Source: Megalonaias nervosa (taxonomy: Eukaryota; Mollusca; Bivalvia; Unionida; Unionidae). From it: 64,000 nucleotides of DNA. Of this stretch, positions 36,836 through 47,500 are shown piece after piece. The stretch covers positions 62,001 to 126,000 of the forward strand of contig JAECUM010001915.1 in assembly GCA_016617855.1 (NCBI GenBank), in the 5' to 3' direction. Each line of letters starts with the position of its first letter. The first letter of the stretch is position 1. Made by a program: the position numbers and the translations under genes. The notes below the pieces were generated by a model. It saw only the letters and a program-made list of their open reading frames with translations, searched no databases and was not told the origin of the DNA.

Positions 36836-37590
36836 TTATTGCTCTGGTAGGTGCAGGTAATAAGTAACAACCTCATTATTCAAATCAAGTTGTCGTCCAG
36901 ATTGATCTGTCAATTGCATATTTATTTCTGTTATCTGATTTTCAACGTTTAGCGAATAATAAATAATCTGTCGTGGACTAATTTGCATTAGCCATCCTGG
37001 TGGAACGTCTGGTGAAAAACTATATATAGTTTGTCCTAAACTTCCTCGGGCCGAGTAAGATCCAGATACAGTAGAACAATTTATTAATATTGTGTTAACG
37101 TCAGTTATATTTACTGGCATATCACCGTCATACGTTATAGTTTGTTCTGTAATTGATCCATATTGTTTATGATAAAATCCTATCAACGACACAATACTTG
37201 CTGCTGATGAAAAATCGATTAACATATTATTTTTTAATGTTATTCTGGCGCGTAATGTGTTATAATTCGGTGTTAGCTCAAAATTGTCAGCGACAACATT
37301 TACTTTTGTTATTAGCTCCTTTATTGTTTTATTTAGATCAGTGACATTGTAAGCTCCTTTTGGGATTATAAATGTTGCCCATGATGTTTGCAGATAAAAT
37401 GTAAATTCATCATTAACATCAGCTTTTACATTAGCCAGGGAATGCCATGCCGTGCAGGAAATTAATTCAATCTTATACTGTTTTTCAGTATCAAGTTGTA
37501 TTGGCGGAATATAATTTACTGAAAAATTTGCGCTATTTTTAGCAGCTGTGCTAGAGTCTAGTAATAATATTATTGATATTGCTATTTATT
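36836..37590 (-). pseudogene. Penton (minor capsid) protein, second lineage
   Basis: C-terminal frame 37,225-36,836 reads ITDVNTILINCSTVSGSY, PPGWLMQISPR and ends TYYLHLPEQ, the expected penton pattern. The N-terminal part (YIPPIQLDTEKQYKIEL, IPKGAYNVTDLNK) lies in the same strand up to about 37,590 with an interrupted frame and no clear ATG. Single jelly-roll of capsid vertices. Confidence 0.75.
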
Positions 37591-37597
37591 ATATTTT

Positions 37598-37990
37598 TTA
37601 TAAAATTAAGTCGTGGTGTAAAATTTCGTATTCGTCAGATGCTAATAAATTTTCCGATCTCAAATGATCAAGTATATCAATAATTTCATTATCAATTTCA
37701 ACACCAACATTTCCAGCTTCTTTTGACGATATCAATAGCATTAATCTGCCTATCATTTCAGTAACTGATGCAAATATTTTTACCCCGGTTCCAGTTTTTT
37801 TACTTACACAAAGATTCTCATGAGATTCAAACAAATCTCTAAAGTTAGTAGAACCCGCTTTTCCGGATCGGATTTTCGTTGCCGTAGTTTTAAAATTAAC
37901 AGCAATAACGCCATCTCTAGTTTGTTTAAAAAGTGTTAAAATATCTTCTTCTGATGCTTGATCAATTTTTTCGTAATCTTGTTTGCAATC
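37598..37990 (-). pseudogene. Unknown conserved-looking protein
   Basis: Open from about 37,834 (MFESHENLCVSKKTGTGVKI...) to 37,598 with recognisable upstream sequence (VIAVNFKTTATKIRSGKAG) in another frame. Lies within the structural block. Function unknown. Confidence 0.5.
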
Positions 37991-37999
37991 TTCTTAAAT

Positions 38000-38914
38000 A
38001 TCATCTAATTTTTAATGAGATTATCGTATTTATCTTTTTCCCAAGTTTTAATATTATCAATATCGGAAATATCATTTTCTTTTATAAAAGCATTATAGTC
38101 TAATTTTGTTATTTTTCTTCTGTTATCGTTTTTTTTTATTTCTTCAAGTATTTCGGCAGTAATGTTGGTTATACTTGTTACAGGTGGAATTTTTTATATT
38201 CTTTCTGTATCTATTTCTTTTGCTATGGTACTCAAAACATTAGCGTGATGACCGTGCTTTTTTTTTTAAATTTTATTAATAGCTTGAATATAAAGATCAA
38301 CGATAATTCCATACCGGTACGCTTTAATACTATCATAGTAATGCTTATTTTCTGGTCTTATGTCATTAATATGTTCCTTACTTTTCTCCGCTATTTCCTT
38401 TAACATTCCAATATTTTCATCAGCGCCATAACTTTCTTTTCGAACAACATATACTTTCGGATTATCAAAATTGTATTTTTTATTAAATGACAAATACTCG
38501 TCATCTTCTATTTTGTTGTTTATTTTATTATAATCATTTTCAATTTTTTTTAAGCATCTATTATGTCTCCCAGTTTCAAACATCACCTTAAGTATATCCT
38601 CAGAACTTTCAAATTTTTTTCTAGTTCCCTCAACTTTCTTTGTTCTTTCACAGCAGCTGCTTCTTGTTGTTCTTTAATAAGTCCGACCAAACCTTTTTCC
38701 TGCAATTTTTTAAGTTCTTCTGGAGATATTGTTGACACTTCAGGTTGTTTTCCAAGTAAAACCTCAGTAACTGGTTAAGAGCTGTAGCTGTTGCTTCTGC
38801 GGCAACTACTTGTCCACGTCGTGCTTCTCTGACTTTTTTCTTAAATTCTGACTGAGACTGAGCAAGTTTTTTAAAATCTTCTATATATTTTCTGTAATTT
38901 GCTTGTTTGTCCAT
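38000..38914 (-). pseudogene. Coiled-coil protein of the structural block, broken
   Basis: ATG at 38,914 opens 88 codons (YIEDFKKLAQSQSEFKKKVR and an Ala-rich run), then shifts; 38,586-38,266 continues as a charged helical protein. About 300 codons in total. Position next to ATPase suggests an assembly or scaffold role, unproven. Confidence 0.5.
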
Positions 38915-38939
38915 TTTATATCAAAGATGTTTTATAAAA

Positions 38940-39606
38940 CTACTGCAGGTAGCTGTCAATACAACATCGGAACATTTTTCGGATCGCGTGCAAATTTGTC
39001 GAATAAGAAAAAGTTATATTTATCTTTTGTTGCCTTATGATAAAGTTCAATAAATTTATCTTTTGTTACGTCGCCACATTGCGCGTTTGCAATATTTCTA
39101 ACGTCAACGTTGTCCAGTCCGGGAAATAATATAAAACAACCAGTATTTCGCCGAATAAATCTGTCAACATTATAAAACCTTGGGCTAAATAAACAGAATT
39201 ACATTTTTTATTACGTGACAGTGAAAAATATGATCTTATTTTATTCATCTCTACATTGTTCAGCGGAATATCATCAAAAACAACTATTTTATGCTCATCT
39301 GAATCAAGTTGATTAACTGGAATAAGTTCTTCTGGTTGTTTGATAATAAAAAAAAATCTTCACCAGCCTCAAGATCATCACGAAGTCGGTTATTATCCTC
39401 GCTGAGTAGCTCGTACTTATCTTGTTGTGGATTAATTGTATAAATATAAACTCGATCGTAGTTAAAATTATCGCCCAACAGTAAATTCATAAGCAAATTT
39501 TTTTTTCCGACCCATTTCCTCCAACAATAAGATAATGACAATCTGGAAGTTCGTTGTTGTGTTTATGTTGCACTAGTCTGTCTGTATCAAAATTTAATAT
39601 CGACAT
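38940..39606 (-). pseudogene. Packaging ATPase, degenerate Walker A
   Basis: ATG at 39,606 starts MSILNFDTDRL. The P-loop reads GGNGSEKKN, keeping a Lys but not the usual Gly-Lys-Ser/Thr, followed by YDRVYIYTINPQQDKYE and, after a shift near 39,350, Walker B IVVFDDI, then SLSRNKKCNSVYLAQ. Lesions near 39,350 and after 39,066. FtsK/A32 family, genome packaging. Confidence 0.8.
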
Positions 39607-39651
39607 ATTATAAATTAAGTTGACATAAAATTGTCAGACAATAAATAAATA

Positions 39652-40924
39652 ATGAGCTATTATACAAAACTTGGAACAACATTAGGAGATTCGTCGGCTA
39701 TAAGTACAATAACAAACGGCAATGTTGATTTATCGGGCTACCTAAAAAAAAAACTGGAGATACAATGACAGGAAACCTGTCTATGTCAAATCAACGAATA
39801 CTAGGTTTAGAAACAAATTATCCGCCAATAAATGTTGCTAATTCACAGGCTGTTCGTTATGCACAACTTAAATCCGTCGACAATAATAAACTATTATTAA
39901 CAGGAGGAACTTTAAGCGGTAACTTATATATGTCAGGGAAAATAATTATAAATTTGGAGACTGGATATCCACCAACAAACTTAAATCAAACTCAAGCGGT
40001 AAGTTATTTACAGTTGAAGTATGTGGACGGCATCAAGCTTGACAAAACCTGTGGAACGGTTATAGGTAATATCAACATGTCAAGTAAAAAAGAATATTGG
40101 GTTAGAAACTTCATATCCGCCAACAAATGTAGATAATACGCAAGCGGTGAGTTATGCGCAACTAAAATCATTTGACGACAATAAACTTAACAAAGCCGGT
40201 GACACAATGACAGGTAACCTGATAATGAGCAATAACTCAAAAACAACTGTATTACCGACAACCTCGCCACCAGCTAATGAACTGATAGTATTAGTTATGC
40301 TCAGCTAAAAGAAGAACTTACCCCATATTTTAAGCGATCGGGTGGACTAATGTCAGGCAACATAAACATGAGAAACAACAAAATAACTACGAAATATGTT
40401 CCATTGAATCATAATGATCTAACAAATAAAGCGTATGTTGACAGTCTGTCTAGTGGTATAATACGAACCAAAAACAATGTTGGGTATATTCCAACACTTT
40501 TTAAAGCAACTGACAATCGAGTTGGGTTTGAGGTAAGCGCATCATCGTATTATCCTGAAAATTACCCTTATTATGCTTTCTCTGATAGACAGGAATGGAC
40601 GACAAACGGGGAAGTTGAAAATTTTTGGATAAAATTAAATGTCCCACTGCAGTTGCTATTTGGCAATTTCATTTGCGCGGTCGATTAAATTCTAGTGTTG
40701 GTCGAATTTATAATTGGCGGTTTGAAGGATCAAACGATGATATCCACTGGGCAATATTATATAGCACAGAAAACACGTATATCTCAACAACCCAATATTT
40801 TATAATTCCGACAGAAAAAACTGTCAACAAGTACTTGTATTTTCGAGTTTATGTTGTCGCTTCAGAACATCCGTTTCCAGGACTGACATCATTTCAAATA
40901 TACACACTCGATGATCAAATTTAA
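39652..40924 (+). pseudogene. Fibre-like attachment protein with tail-fibre repeats
   Basis: ATG at 39,652 opens a protein with at least five repeats of the phage-tail-fibre type (TMTGNLSMSNQRI, GTLSGNLYMSG, GTVIGNINMSS, DTMTGNLIMSN, GLMSGNINMRNNKI), each with a YxQLK/AYVD segment. The C-terminal part (40,500-40,924) has a discoidin/F5-8-type look: ASSYYPENYPYYAF, WRFEGSNDDIHWAILYST, YLYFRVYV. Frameshifts near 39,750, 40,110, 40,290 and 40,670. Divergent from the ATPase with a short shared promoter. Host-cell binding is inferred. Confidence 0.75.
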
Positions 40925-40941
40925 TCTGATGCTATAAAATA

Positions 40942-41829
40942 ATGTCCGAACCACCAATTATAACTGTTGCGAGAGAATTTTATGATAACATTTTTAACCC
41001 AAATAAAGATGTTAAGGACGAATCACTAGCGACACGTGTGATAAATGCCAGAAAATAATTTTCAATTCCAATGATAAACACTTCATTGTCAGAAAAAGAA
41101 AGAAAATTATTCTTGTTATGCAAATGCGAGGACCACAACTGGAAAAAGCAATAGAAAACTTTGATATTATAAACAGATACTGTCATCCTGACGATTGTCT
41201 AGAAGAACAAAAACAAGTTGAGATCCTGTTTAAAAAGATATTTCTTGAGTTTGATTTCAAAAATCTAAATTCGATAATGCGATCAGGCTTATTAAAAGCA
41301 CGAGTAGCGCAGGTGGAAAAACAAATGAACGATAACCGTGATCGTCTCGACAAACTATCGGAATCTGGGATAATAGGAATAAGAAGAAACAGGAAGTTAT
41401 ATAATAGTTTGATGCGCAAGAAAGACCCAGAATTTGATCCGATTATTGTCGACAGGTCGCTAAAAATAATCAAAAATTTTGAAGATGAAATTAGTGATCT
41501 CAGTGATAATGAGCGAGAAAGTTTTTTTTTTTAGAGAAGTCGATCAAACTTGGTTTGAATGGAAGATTAATTCTTATCAAGACATAAGTGAAGAAGATGA
41601 TATTCCATTTCCATCGATCCAGTGCTCTAGACAATTGTCATTACGAAATTATTACAATAAAGACGAGAAAATGATCAGAAAACAATACGAAAAATTATGG
41701 CTTAAAGTAAATGCTTTTACTCGTCTTAACATTCTTGGACAAAACTCAATCCGAAAATTAATGCTAGCAAATTTCATAGTCGCATACTCACTTATCAGAC
41801 AACATCTTGTTCTCAAAAATTTTACGTGA
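40942..41829 (+). pseudogene. Unknown accessory protein, several frames
   Basis: ATG at 40,942 begins a frame that shifts near 41,060 and 41,110; 41,118-41,534 is open (KKIFLEFDFKNLNSIMRSGL, then a coiled coil), and after a poly(T) tract near 41,522 a second open stretch runs to 41,829. Might be one gene of about 290 codons or two. Not recognised. Confidence 0.4.
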
Positions 41830-41886
41830 GATCAGATAAGCTTGGTATTAGGGTATATTGATGAAACAGAAAGATAATACAATAAT

Positions 41887-42316
41887 TTGGTGAATGAAAC
41901 AGATTTGTACGAATGTGAAGTAGAAGACATTTTTTATTCATATACTTGGTTAAAGAAAAATGAGGTATTAACTGATATACGATACAATGATACTTCGTCA
42001 GATGTTTATGACAAGTACAGAACTTTTATAGCTGATCCTAACAATAATAAATTTCGTGAATTTCTTGATTCAATTGTTGGCATCAGAACTTTTGTCTTTG
42101 GATAAACAATTTTAAACAAATATTGTATAATGAAAAAAACAGATCGTCGATTTCAATCATATTTCAGAAGAAATTCCAAAACAAGATTTTGACGTACTAA
42201 TGCAATATTATAAATTTTTTCATAAAAACCTCTGGTGTGTAAAACAATGTTACGAGTATTATAATATAATACTTCGAGTAATATCATATTTACCACTGCT
42301 AAAGACAGTATGTTAA
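41887..42316 (+). pseudogene. Two small unknown frames
   Basis: 41,887-42,105 reads a ~72-residue acidic protein (EVEDIFYSYTWLKKNEVL). A second frame, 42,135-42,316, reads ISEEIPKQDFDVLMQYYKFF and ends TAA. Both have helical, charged character; no family known. Confidence 0.35.
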
Positions 42317-42370
42317 CGGATATTTTACAGATGAGAGTTAATAGGTATGAAAAGATTATCACAAAATATA

Positions 42371-42745
42371 TCAGTATTCAATACCTAAACTCTTCGATAT
42401 AATCATAAATTCTATTTCGCCCAAGGTAACCTGAAATTCCAGATTGTCATTAATAATATCTACAACATCTCTCATAAGTTGCATATCCACTGGTCGATTA
42501 ATTCCAGTTTCTCTGTAATCAAATAAAGCTAAGCATCTTTTAACAATTTCACTCGGCAAATAAAATATACGCAGGAAATTGTTAATGTAATATGGTTTTT
42601 CATAGCAAATTGGTTCCATTGTAACAACGTAGAAAATATTGTCAAGATATTCCATAAAATCATCAATGTCATCGTTGGTAATTTCATCAATTTTAATAAA
42701 ACCTGATAGCATGTCACTTACCTCATCAAATCTATTTACTTCCAT
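42371..42745 (-). CDS. TIR-encoded 124-aa protein, intact right copy
   Basis: Intact from the ATG at 42,745 behind the AT-rich promoter motif. Acidic helical protein (DEVSDMLSGFIKIDEITNDD; LPSEIVKRCLALFDYRET). It lies mostly within the right TIR, crossing its inner edge at 42,402, so the last eleven codons are outside the repeat. The left copy has a TGA. Duplicate genes in inverted terminal repeats resemble the layout of many large DNA viruses. Function unknown. Confidence 0.7.
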   Translation of the reverse strand: MEVNRFDEVSDMLSGFIKIDEITNDDIDDFMEYLDNIFYVVTMEPICYEKPYYINNFLRIFYLPSEIVKRCLALFDYRETGINRPVDMQLMRDVVDIINDNLEFQVTLGEIEFMIISKSLGIEY

Positions 42746-43408
42746 TATACCTTATAGTAATTTATATGTCTAATTAAAAACAATTTCAGTAGTAAAAGGA
42801 AATGAGTGTTCCTCTCTCAGAGACCCCTTCCACCCGACAAATATATTTTCACCTTATTTTGAGCTAAAAGGCTGGTGACTAAAAAGGTGAAGAAAATGTC
42901 AGAACATATTTAGTCACCAGTATTTTATCACTTTATTTTGGGCTAAAACTGGCAGGTGAAGAAAATGTCAGAATATATTGGTTTTTGAGGGGGAAGGGGG
43001 TCTCTAAATGTCATTATCAAATAAAGCATCAACCACGTTGTCAATGAATAACACTGGATCAGTTGTCCAGCCCGCTATTCGCTTATCATTTTCGTCAACA
43101 AACAACCATATTGATCCGTACTTGCTCGATAAATGATAACCAACGTTTTTTTTAATACAATCTCTTATTATTTTAGGTTTTATACCAGTATATCTCGAAG
43201 CTGATTTAATAGAATTAAATCTTTTAAAAGTTCTGTTTGTTAGATTAAATCCAACACTTTTTATTGGCGCTTTATAATAATCCATATTATATTATATTTT
43301 ATTGTTTAAATAGAAATAAATCCTGAGGTCCAGGAACCTCTTTCCCCATCTCCAATTTGGGAGGGGGATGGGGTCTCTGAGAGAGAAACATCATTTCGTC
43401 TTATTACT
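42402..43408 (-). repeat. Element 2 right terminal inverted repeat
   Basis: Inverted partner of 26,393-27,387. Here both TIR genes are intact. The outer ~600 bp (42,800-43,400) is itself bounded by inverted copies of GAAATGA.TGTT and TCTCTCAGAGACCCC. Confidence 0.93.
43004..43285 (-). CDS. NUMOD-like DNA-binding protein in the right TIR
   Basis: 93 residues, intact from the ATG at 43,285. The centre (RFNSIKSASRYTGIKPKIIR) fits the NUMOD1/helix-turn-helix domain otherwise attached to HNH nucleases; no nuclease part is present. The second half includes YHLSSKYGSIWLF. It is followed by an AGAGACCCCCTTCC motif at its stop. A stand-alone DNA-binding protein acting at the element ends is a reasonable inference. 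Confidence 0.65.
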   Translation of the reverse strand: MDYYKAPIKSVGFNLTNRTFKRFNSIKSASRYTGIKPKIIRDCIKKNVGYHLSSKYGSIWLFVDENDKRIAGWTTDPVLFIDNVVDALFDNDI

Positions 43409-43413
43409 ACATA

Positions 43414-43985
43414 ATTAAGGGATATTATTATATGACTTCTACATGACCTTGTATAGTTTAACGGGAAGCATAATTGAAATGGCTTGTCGGTCCGTACAGT
43501 ATACCACGTTCAACACCTTTAAAACCTGGTGACAAAAATTGAAATTAACACCAGTATTGGTCCTTGGAGAAGAGAAACTTAATCATGCAGCACTGTTTTA
43601 TCTGCATTCAGCCCCATTATCAAAAGATCGCAGAATTTCCAGTTGCTTTGAGAGGATAAACGTTTGTAATTTTGTCAGTCACGTAAGTCATTACTAAATA
43701 ATACCAAGAAATATGACAATGTTTGTTAATTTGAACGATAGAAAAAAAGGATGGACTTATTCAGTTATTTAAACCTGGCCAACGTTTTCTTTTTATATTT
43801 ACTGGCAATGTGAATGTTTGTTAATTCATTTTAGTACATGGATGCTATTATACAGTGAAAACAATACAATTACTGTAATTATTTGTGTTTGGTCAATTAT
43901 TTGCCCGGATATGCTTTGCTCATGCAATTTTTAAGGTAGGAAAAAGATTAGGCCTGGAGAGGGAGCGGTAAATATGACAATACTG
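43414..43985. other. Flank without a gene
   Basis: AT-rich, short chance frames only. Confidence 0.4.
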
Positions 43986-43989
43986 TATA

Positions 43990-44135
43990 TTTAACCTTGT
44001 AAATTAATGGGTACGAAACGACCACTACCTTGGGTACGAAACGACCAACATCTCGGGTACGAAACTACCAGCTCCTTCGATACGAAACGTCCAATTTCCA
44101 CTGGGTAGGAAACGACTTGGGTACGGAATGACCAT
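43990..44135 (+). repeat. GGGTACGAAACGAC tandem motif (arm 2)
   Basis: Six spaced, imperfect copies of GGTACGAAACGAC at intervals of roughly 20-25 bp. Inverted partner of 24,500-24,592. Lies about 300 bp upstream of the RBM28-like start codon. Confidence 0.75.
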
Positions 44136-44454
44136 GAGCCATTCTCTCCAACCCAAATTACACCAATCAATCATGCACGAAAAAAGGGAATTAAAGTTAT
44201 TTTAACAGTACTGAAAGTATAAAAGTTCCGAGTTATTTTTTTTTTAATAACCATGATAATCAGTGAGGAGAACTTGGGAAATTAATTTTTTTTCTTATGC
44301 AAAGTGCGAAACTGTAGAGAGGAACTTAACCAACTTGCCAATAAAGTAGAGGTATCTCGAAAATTTAGACTGGTGTAAGGTATTTTTTTATTGCAGCTCT
44401 TTTGTTATATGCCATTGGGAAGATCTATCACTCGGCACTCCATACACGTGAAAC

Positions 44455-44578
44455 ATGGCACATGAGAGCAAGACGTTATTTGTTAGAAATTTACCGTTTT
44501 CAGCAACAAATGAAGCCCTCGAAAAGTTGTTTGGAGAAATGGGTCCAATCAAGCAATGCTTTGTCGTAAGAGAGAAAG
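44455..44578 (+). CDS. RBM28: RBM28-like gene, first coding exon
   Basis: ATG at 44,455 opens 41 codons of an RNA-recognition motif: the RNP2 box LFVRNLPF, then [25 protein letters not shown] followed by a REKGS..CRGFGYV continuation matches the first RRM of RBM28, a nucleolar ribosome-biogenesis protein (Nop4-like). The exon ends AAAG before GTCCGT, leaving phase 1. The 5' splice site is weak. The exon is host DNA and lies 1,046 bp from the end of element 2, so the insertion falls in its promoter region. Confidence 0.78.
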
Positions 44579-47500
44579 GTCCGTCCGTTTAAATCGTAAT
44601 TCATTCACTACAGTGCATTTAATTTAAACTACTCCCAATTCTCGATATTATCAACAAGAAGAATGTTAGCCATCGCCACATCTTGATCTTGGTTAGTTTA
44701 AGATCCATATAGCTACGATATAATAGCCTGGACAGACATATGACTAGGGGAACGAGGGAAGGTCTGAGTACTAATTATTAGCGCTACACATGCTTAATAG
44801 GCAATGTGTCAACATTATTAAGATCTGGTGTGAAGACGAACGCGTTTAAGCCTTAATATGAATTAGGTGTTTGGGTCATATCCAGTGCAACCAAAGAAAC
44901 TTACATGAGTTACATGGCATTACGGTGCATCTTACATATGAACATGAATTGCCATCATTAAATGAAGGCGGAATGAAGAAATATACCATTCAGAAAATGT
45001 ACAAAACCAACTATTTTAGAATAAATATACTGATAAGTAAACTGTGTTAAATGCCTTAAGAGTTGACCCAAAGAATAAAGGTGGGATATAATGTGGACTT
45101 TATAAAAAGAAAATCATTATAGGTAGATTTAAGGTACCAAATACATGTAGCTTGAGACCAGATTTTTAAACTGTTGTTAAATTTAATTCACAAAGGCTTT
45201 AGATACTGATACTCAAATGGAACTTTCATCTTATGTGTTCTTTTGTCTTCCTTTTGTTGGCTTATATGCATCACATGTCTGTTTCCCAATAAATGAAATA
45301 GTATTTGCTGACTTATCTCTACAAGTCAACATACATTTCTGAAGTCTTTAGTGATACTGTAATGCCCTGTGGAAATCACATGTGCTTAAACAGCAGGTAT
45401 CCTTTTGGCATATTGATGATTTGACAGTACTGTTCTGAGAAATCTTTGATTACATTCATGATTTATATTCATGTCATCACCAGTTTATTTTTAACACCAT
45501 TACAGGAAAATAGGGCATCATTTTTAACAATCAATTGCAGCTGCTTTCATGAACACTCACCAGAACAAGGTTTCTTTGTAGTGTCAGAGTGGCATTTGGA
45601 AGTGCAGTCATTTCTGCAAGATACTCACAATGATAATAGTTAATTAGTTACACTGGCTTCATCTTCATACCTGTTATTTAAGTCTAGCCTTAGCTGTTAG
45701 GCAGATTGACCATAGTAGAACAAAATATGGAAAAAGGCATCATCTTGGGGGAAAATGAGGACATGTGCATCAAGTGGACACACCACAGAGAGAAACAGCA
45801 TGTCCTTTGAGAATTTTACGCATATTGACCCAAAAGCTCAGGTCCCTGAGAGCCCTGGGTTTGGTCTGTGTTAATCCCATAACTTGTTCATCAGGTCAAA
45901 ACAATGTACTTGGCAGTAAAAACATTCTAGTTTTGTGGTAGTCAGCCAAGCTGCAATGTAAATTGTTTAATGGCCATTAGTGTAACATATTTTCAAGGTT
46001 AAAGTGTTGCCTATGGTGTGGAAGCTCAGGTCCCTGAGAGCCCTGGGATTGGTCTGTGTTAATCCCATAACTTGTTCATCAGGTCACTTCGATATTTGTT
46101 GTTTACAGTGAACCCCTACATGCTTCTACTTTTAGGCAAATGAATCATTTTGTGCTTGTTGGCATGAGTTTTTTGGTTGACTTAAGATACTTATCTGAGT
46201 AACCATTGAGTACTCATCTCCTCTAAAAAATAGACCCATCCAGCAGCCCAGTATGCTCTTGGATGAAGGTGGTAAAGATTACAAAGATGTATTTTTTAGT
46301 TCCAAATTGATGCCATGACAGTGTTGCACATTGAGAGTGGATTGTTTCCTGCAGTTCTTTGCCCACCAGTGCACCCTACTTAGTGTGCTTTTCTGACAGA
46401 AAAAAAAAATTCAAAAATGTGCCTACAACTTTCCATTAGTGGATGTCCATCCATGTTTCTATTGGTGCTAGCATTGGCCAAAGTCACAAAAGATTAAAAA
46501 AGCTTCAATATGTTAATGAATATTTATTTAAAAACAATGTACTTGGCAGTAAAAATATTCTAGTTTTGTGGTAGTCAGCCAGGCTGCAATGTACATTGTT
46601 TAATGGCCATTAGTGTCACATATTTTCAAGGTTAAAGTGTTGCCTATGGTGTGGAAGTTTTAAATTATTATCAGGTTGAAATAATGGAAAAAAGAACAGA
46701 ATTTATGCAAATACAATATGTCATTTAATTAATGATTTCTTAGTTTGGGAAGAAAAGTAATTAAAAAAAACATAGGTATTTTTTATAATAATGTTGATAG
46801 ATAATGAGTCTATACAAAAGGCAGTGCTCTGCAGTTCAGAATTTTAAAGAAGACTTTCCCTGGGTTTCATCACTGGTTATACTGGTTATTTATAAAAGAT
46901 CTTGTATATCTTAGGTGTTGTTCATAGAACCTTTAATTCCCTTTATTTTGGTGTATGTTTGATGGGTTTACTATGGGTTATAGAGTATACAGCTTTACCT
47001 TACCTCATATGTGCACCTTTAAAAGAAACTGCTTGCTCTGCTTGGTCATTTTCACTTTCTGGACTTCTGAGGTAAAATGTAAAAAAAAGAGCCGATAAAT
47101 TTTTTTTACATTTAATATATTTGATAATTCATTCACTGCACTTTCAGAAGCTGGTATTGTCTAGTCTGGCATATTCATTTTCGCTATTTTAATTACTGCT
47201 AAAGATAGTGTACTTTAGAATAATTCAGACTGATTTTTTGAGCACAAGAGAGCAGTCATTTAAACCAGCTGTGTGCTTAGATACAACTTCTGCAAGTACA
47301 ATATCCAAAGAAGTTTCAGCCACAGTACATGTTAGTAACATAGCGGTATAGCAACATTCTCTGCATTGTGCATGTTGCTAATGTAAACAACTTCACCTTA
47401 CACCCACCACTCTCTGAGAAGTTCATAATATTTGTAGAGGGCTCCCAAAGTTAAATGAGAGCAAGATCCAGAATGGAAAATCCCCTGGTGCAGTTTATTT

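Larger units (their letters stand above)
26393..43408. mobile_element. Polinton-like element 2, degenerate, ~1-kb TIRs
   Basis: About 17,016 bp between terminal inverted repeats that begin AGTAGTAAGAGG (left) and, reversed, AGTAATAAGACG (right). ACATA flanks both ends (26,388-26,392; 43,409-43,413), a 5-of-6 match to an expected 6-bp duplication. Gene traces cover the Polinton core: polymerase B, integrase with chromodomain, adenain-like protease, capsid, penton, packaging ATPase, plus fibre and HNH genes. AT-rich with many frameshifts, so older than Polinton 1 and of another lineage. Confidence 0.9.

Noticed and set aside
41183..41473. 96-codon minus-strand frame
   Set aside because: Shadow of the plus-strand coiled-coil frame.
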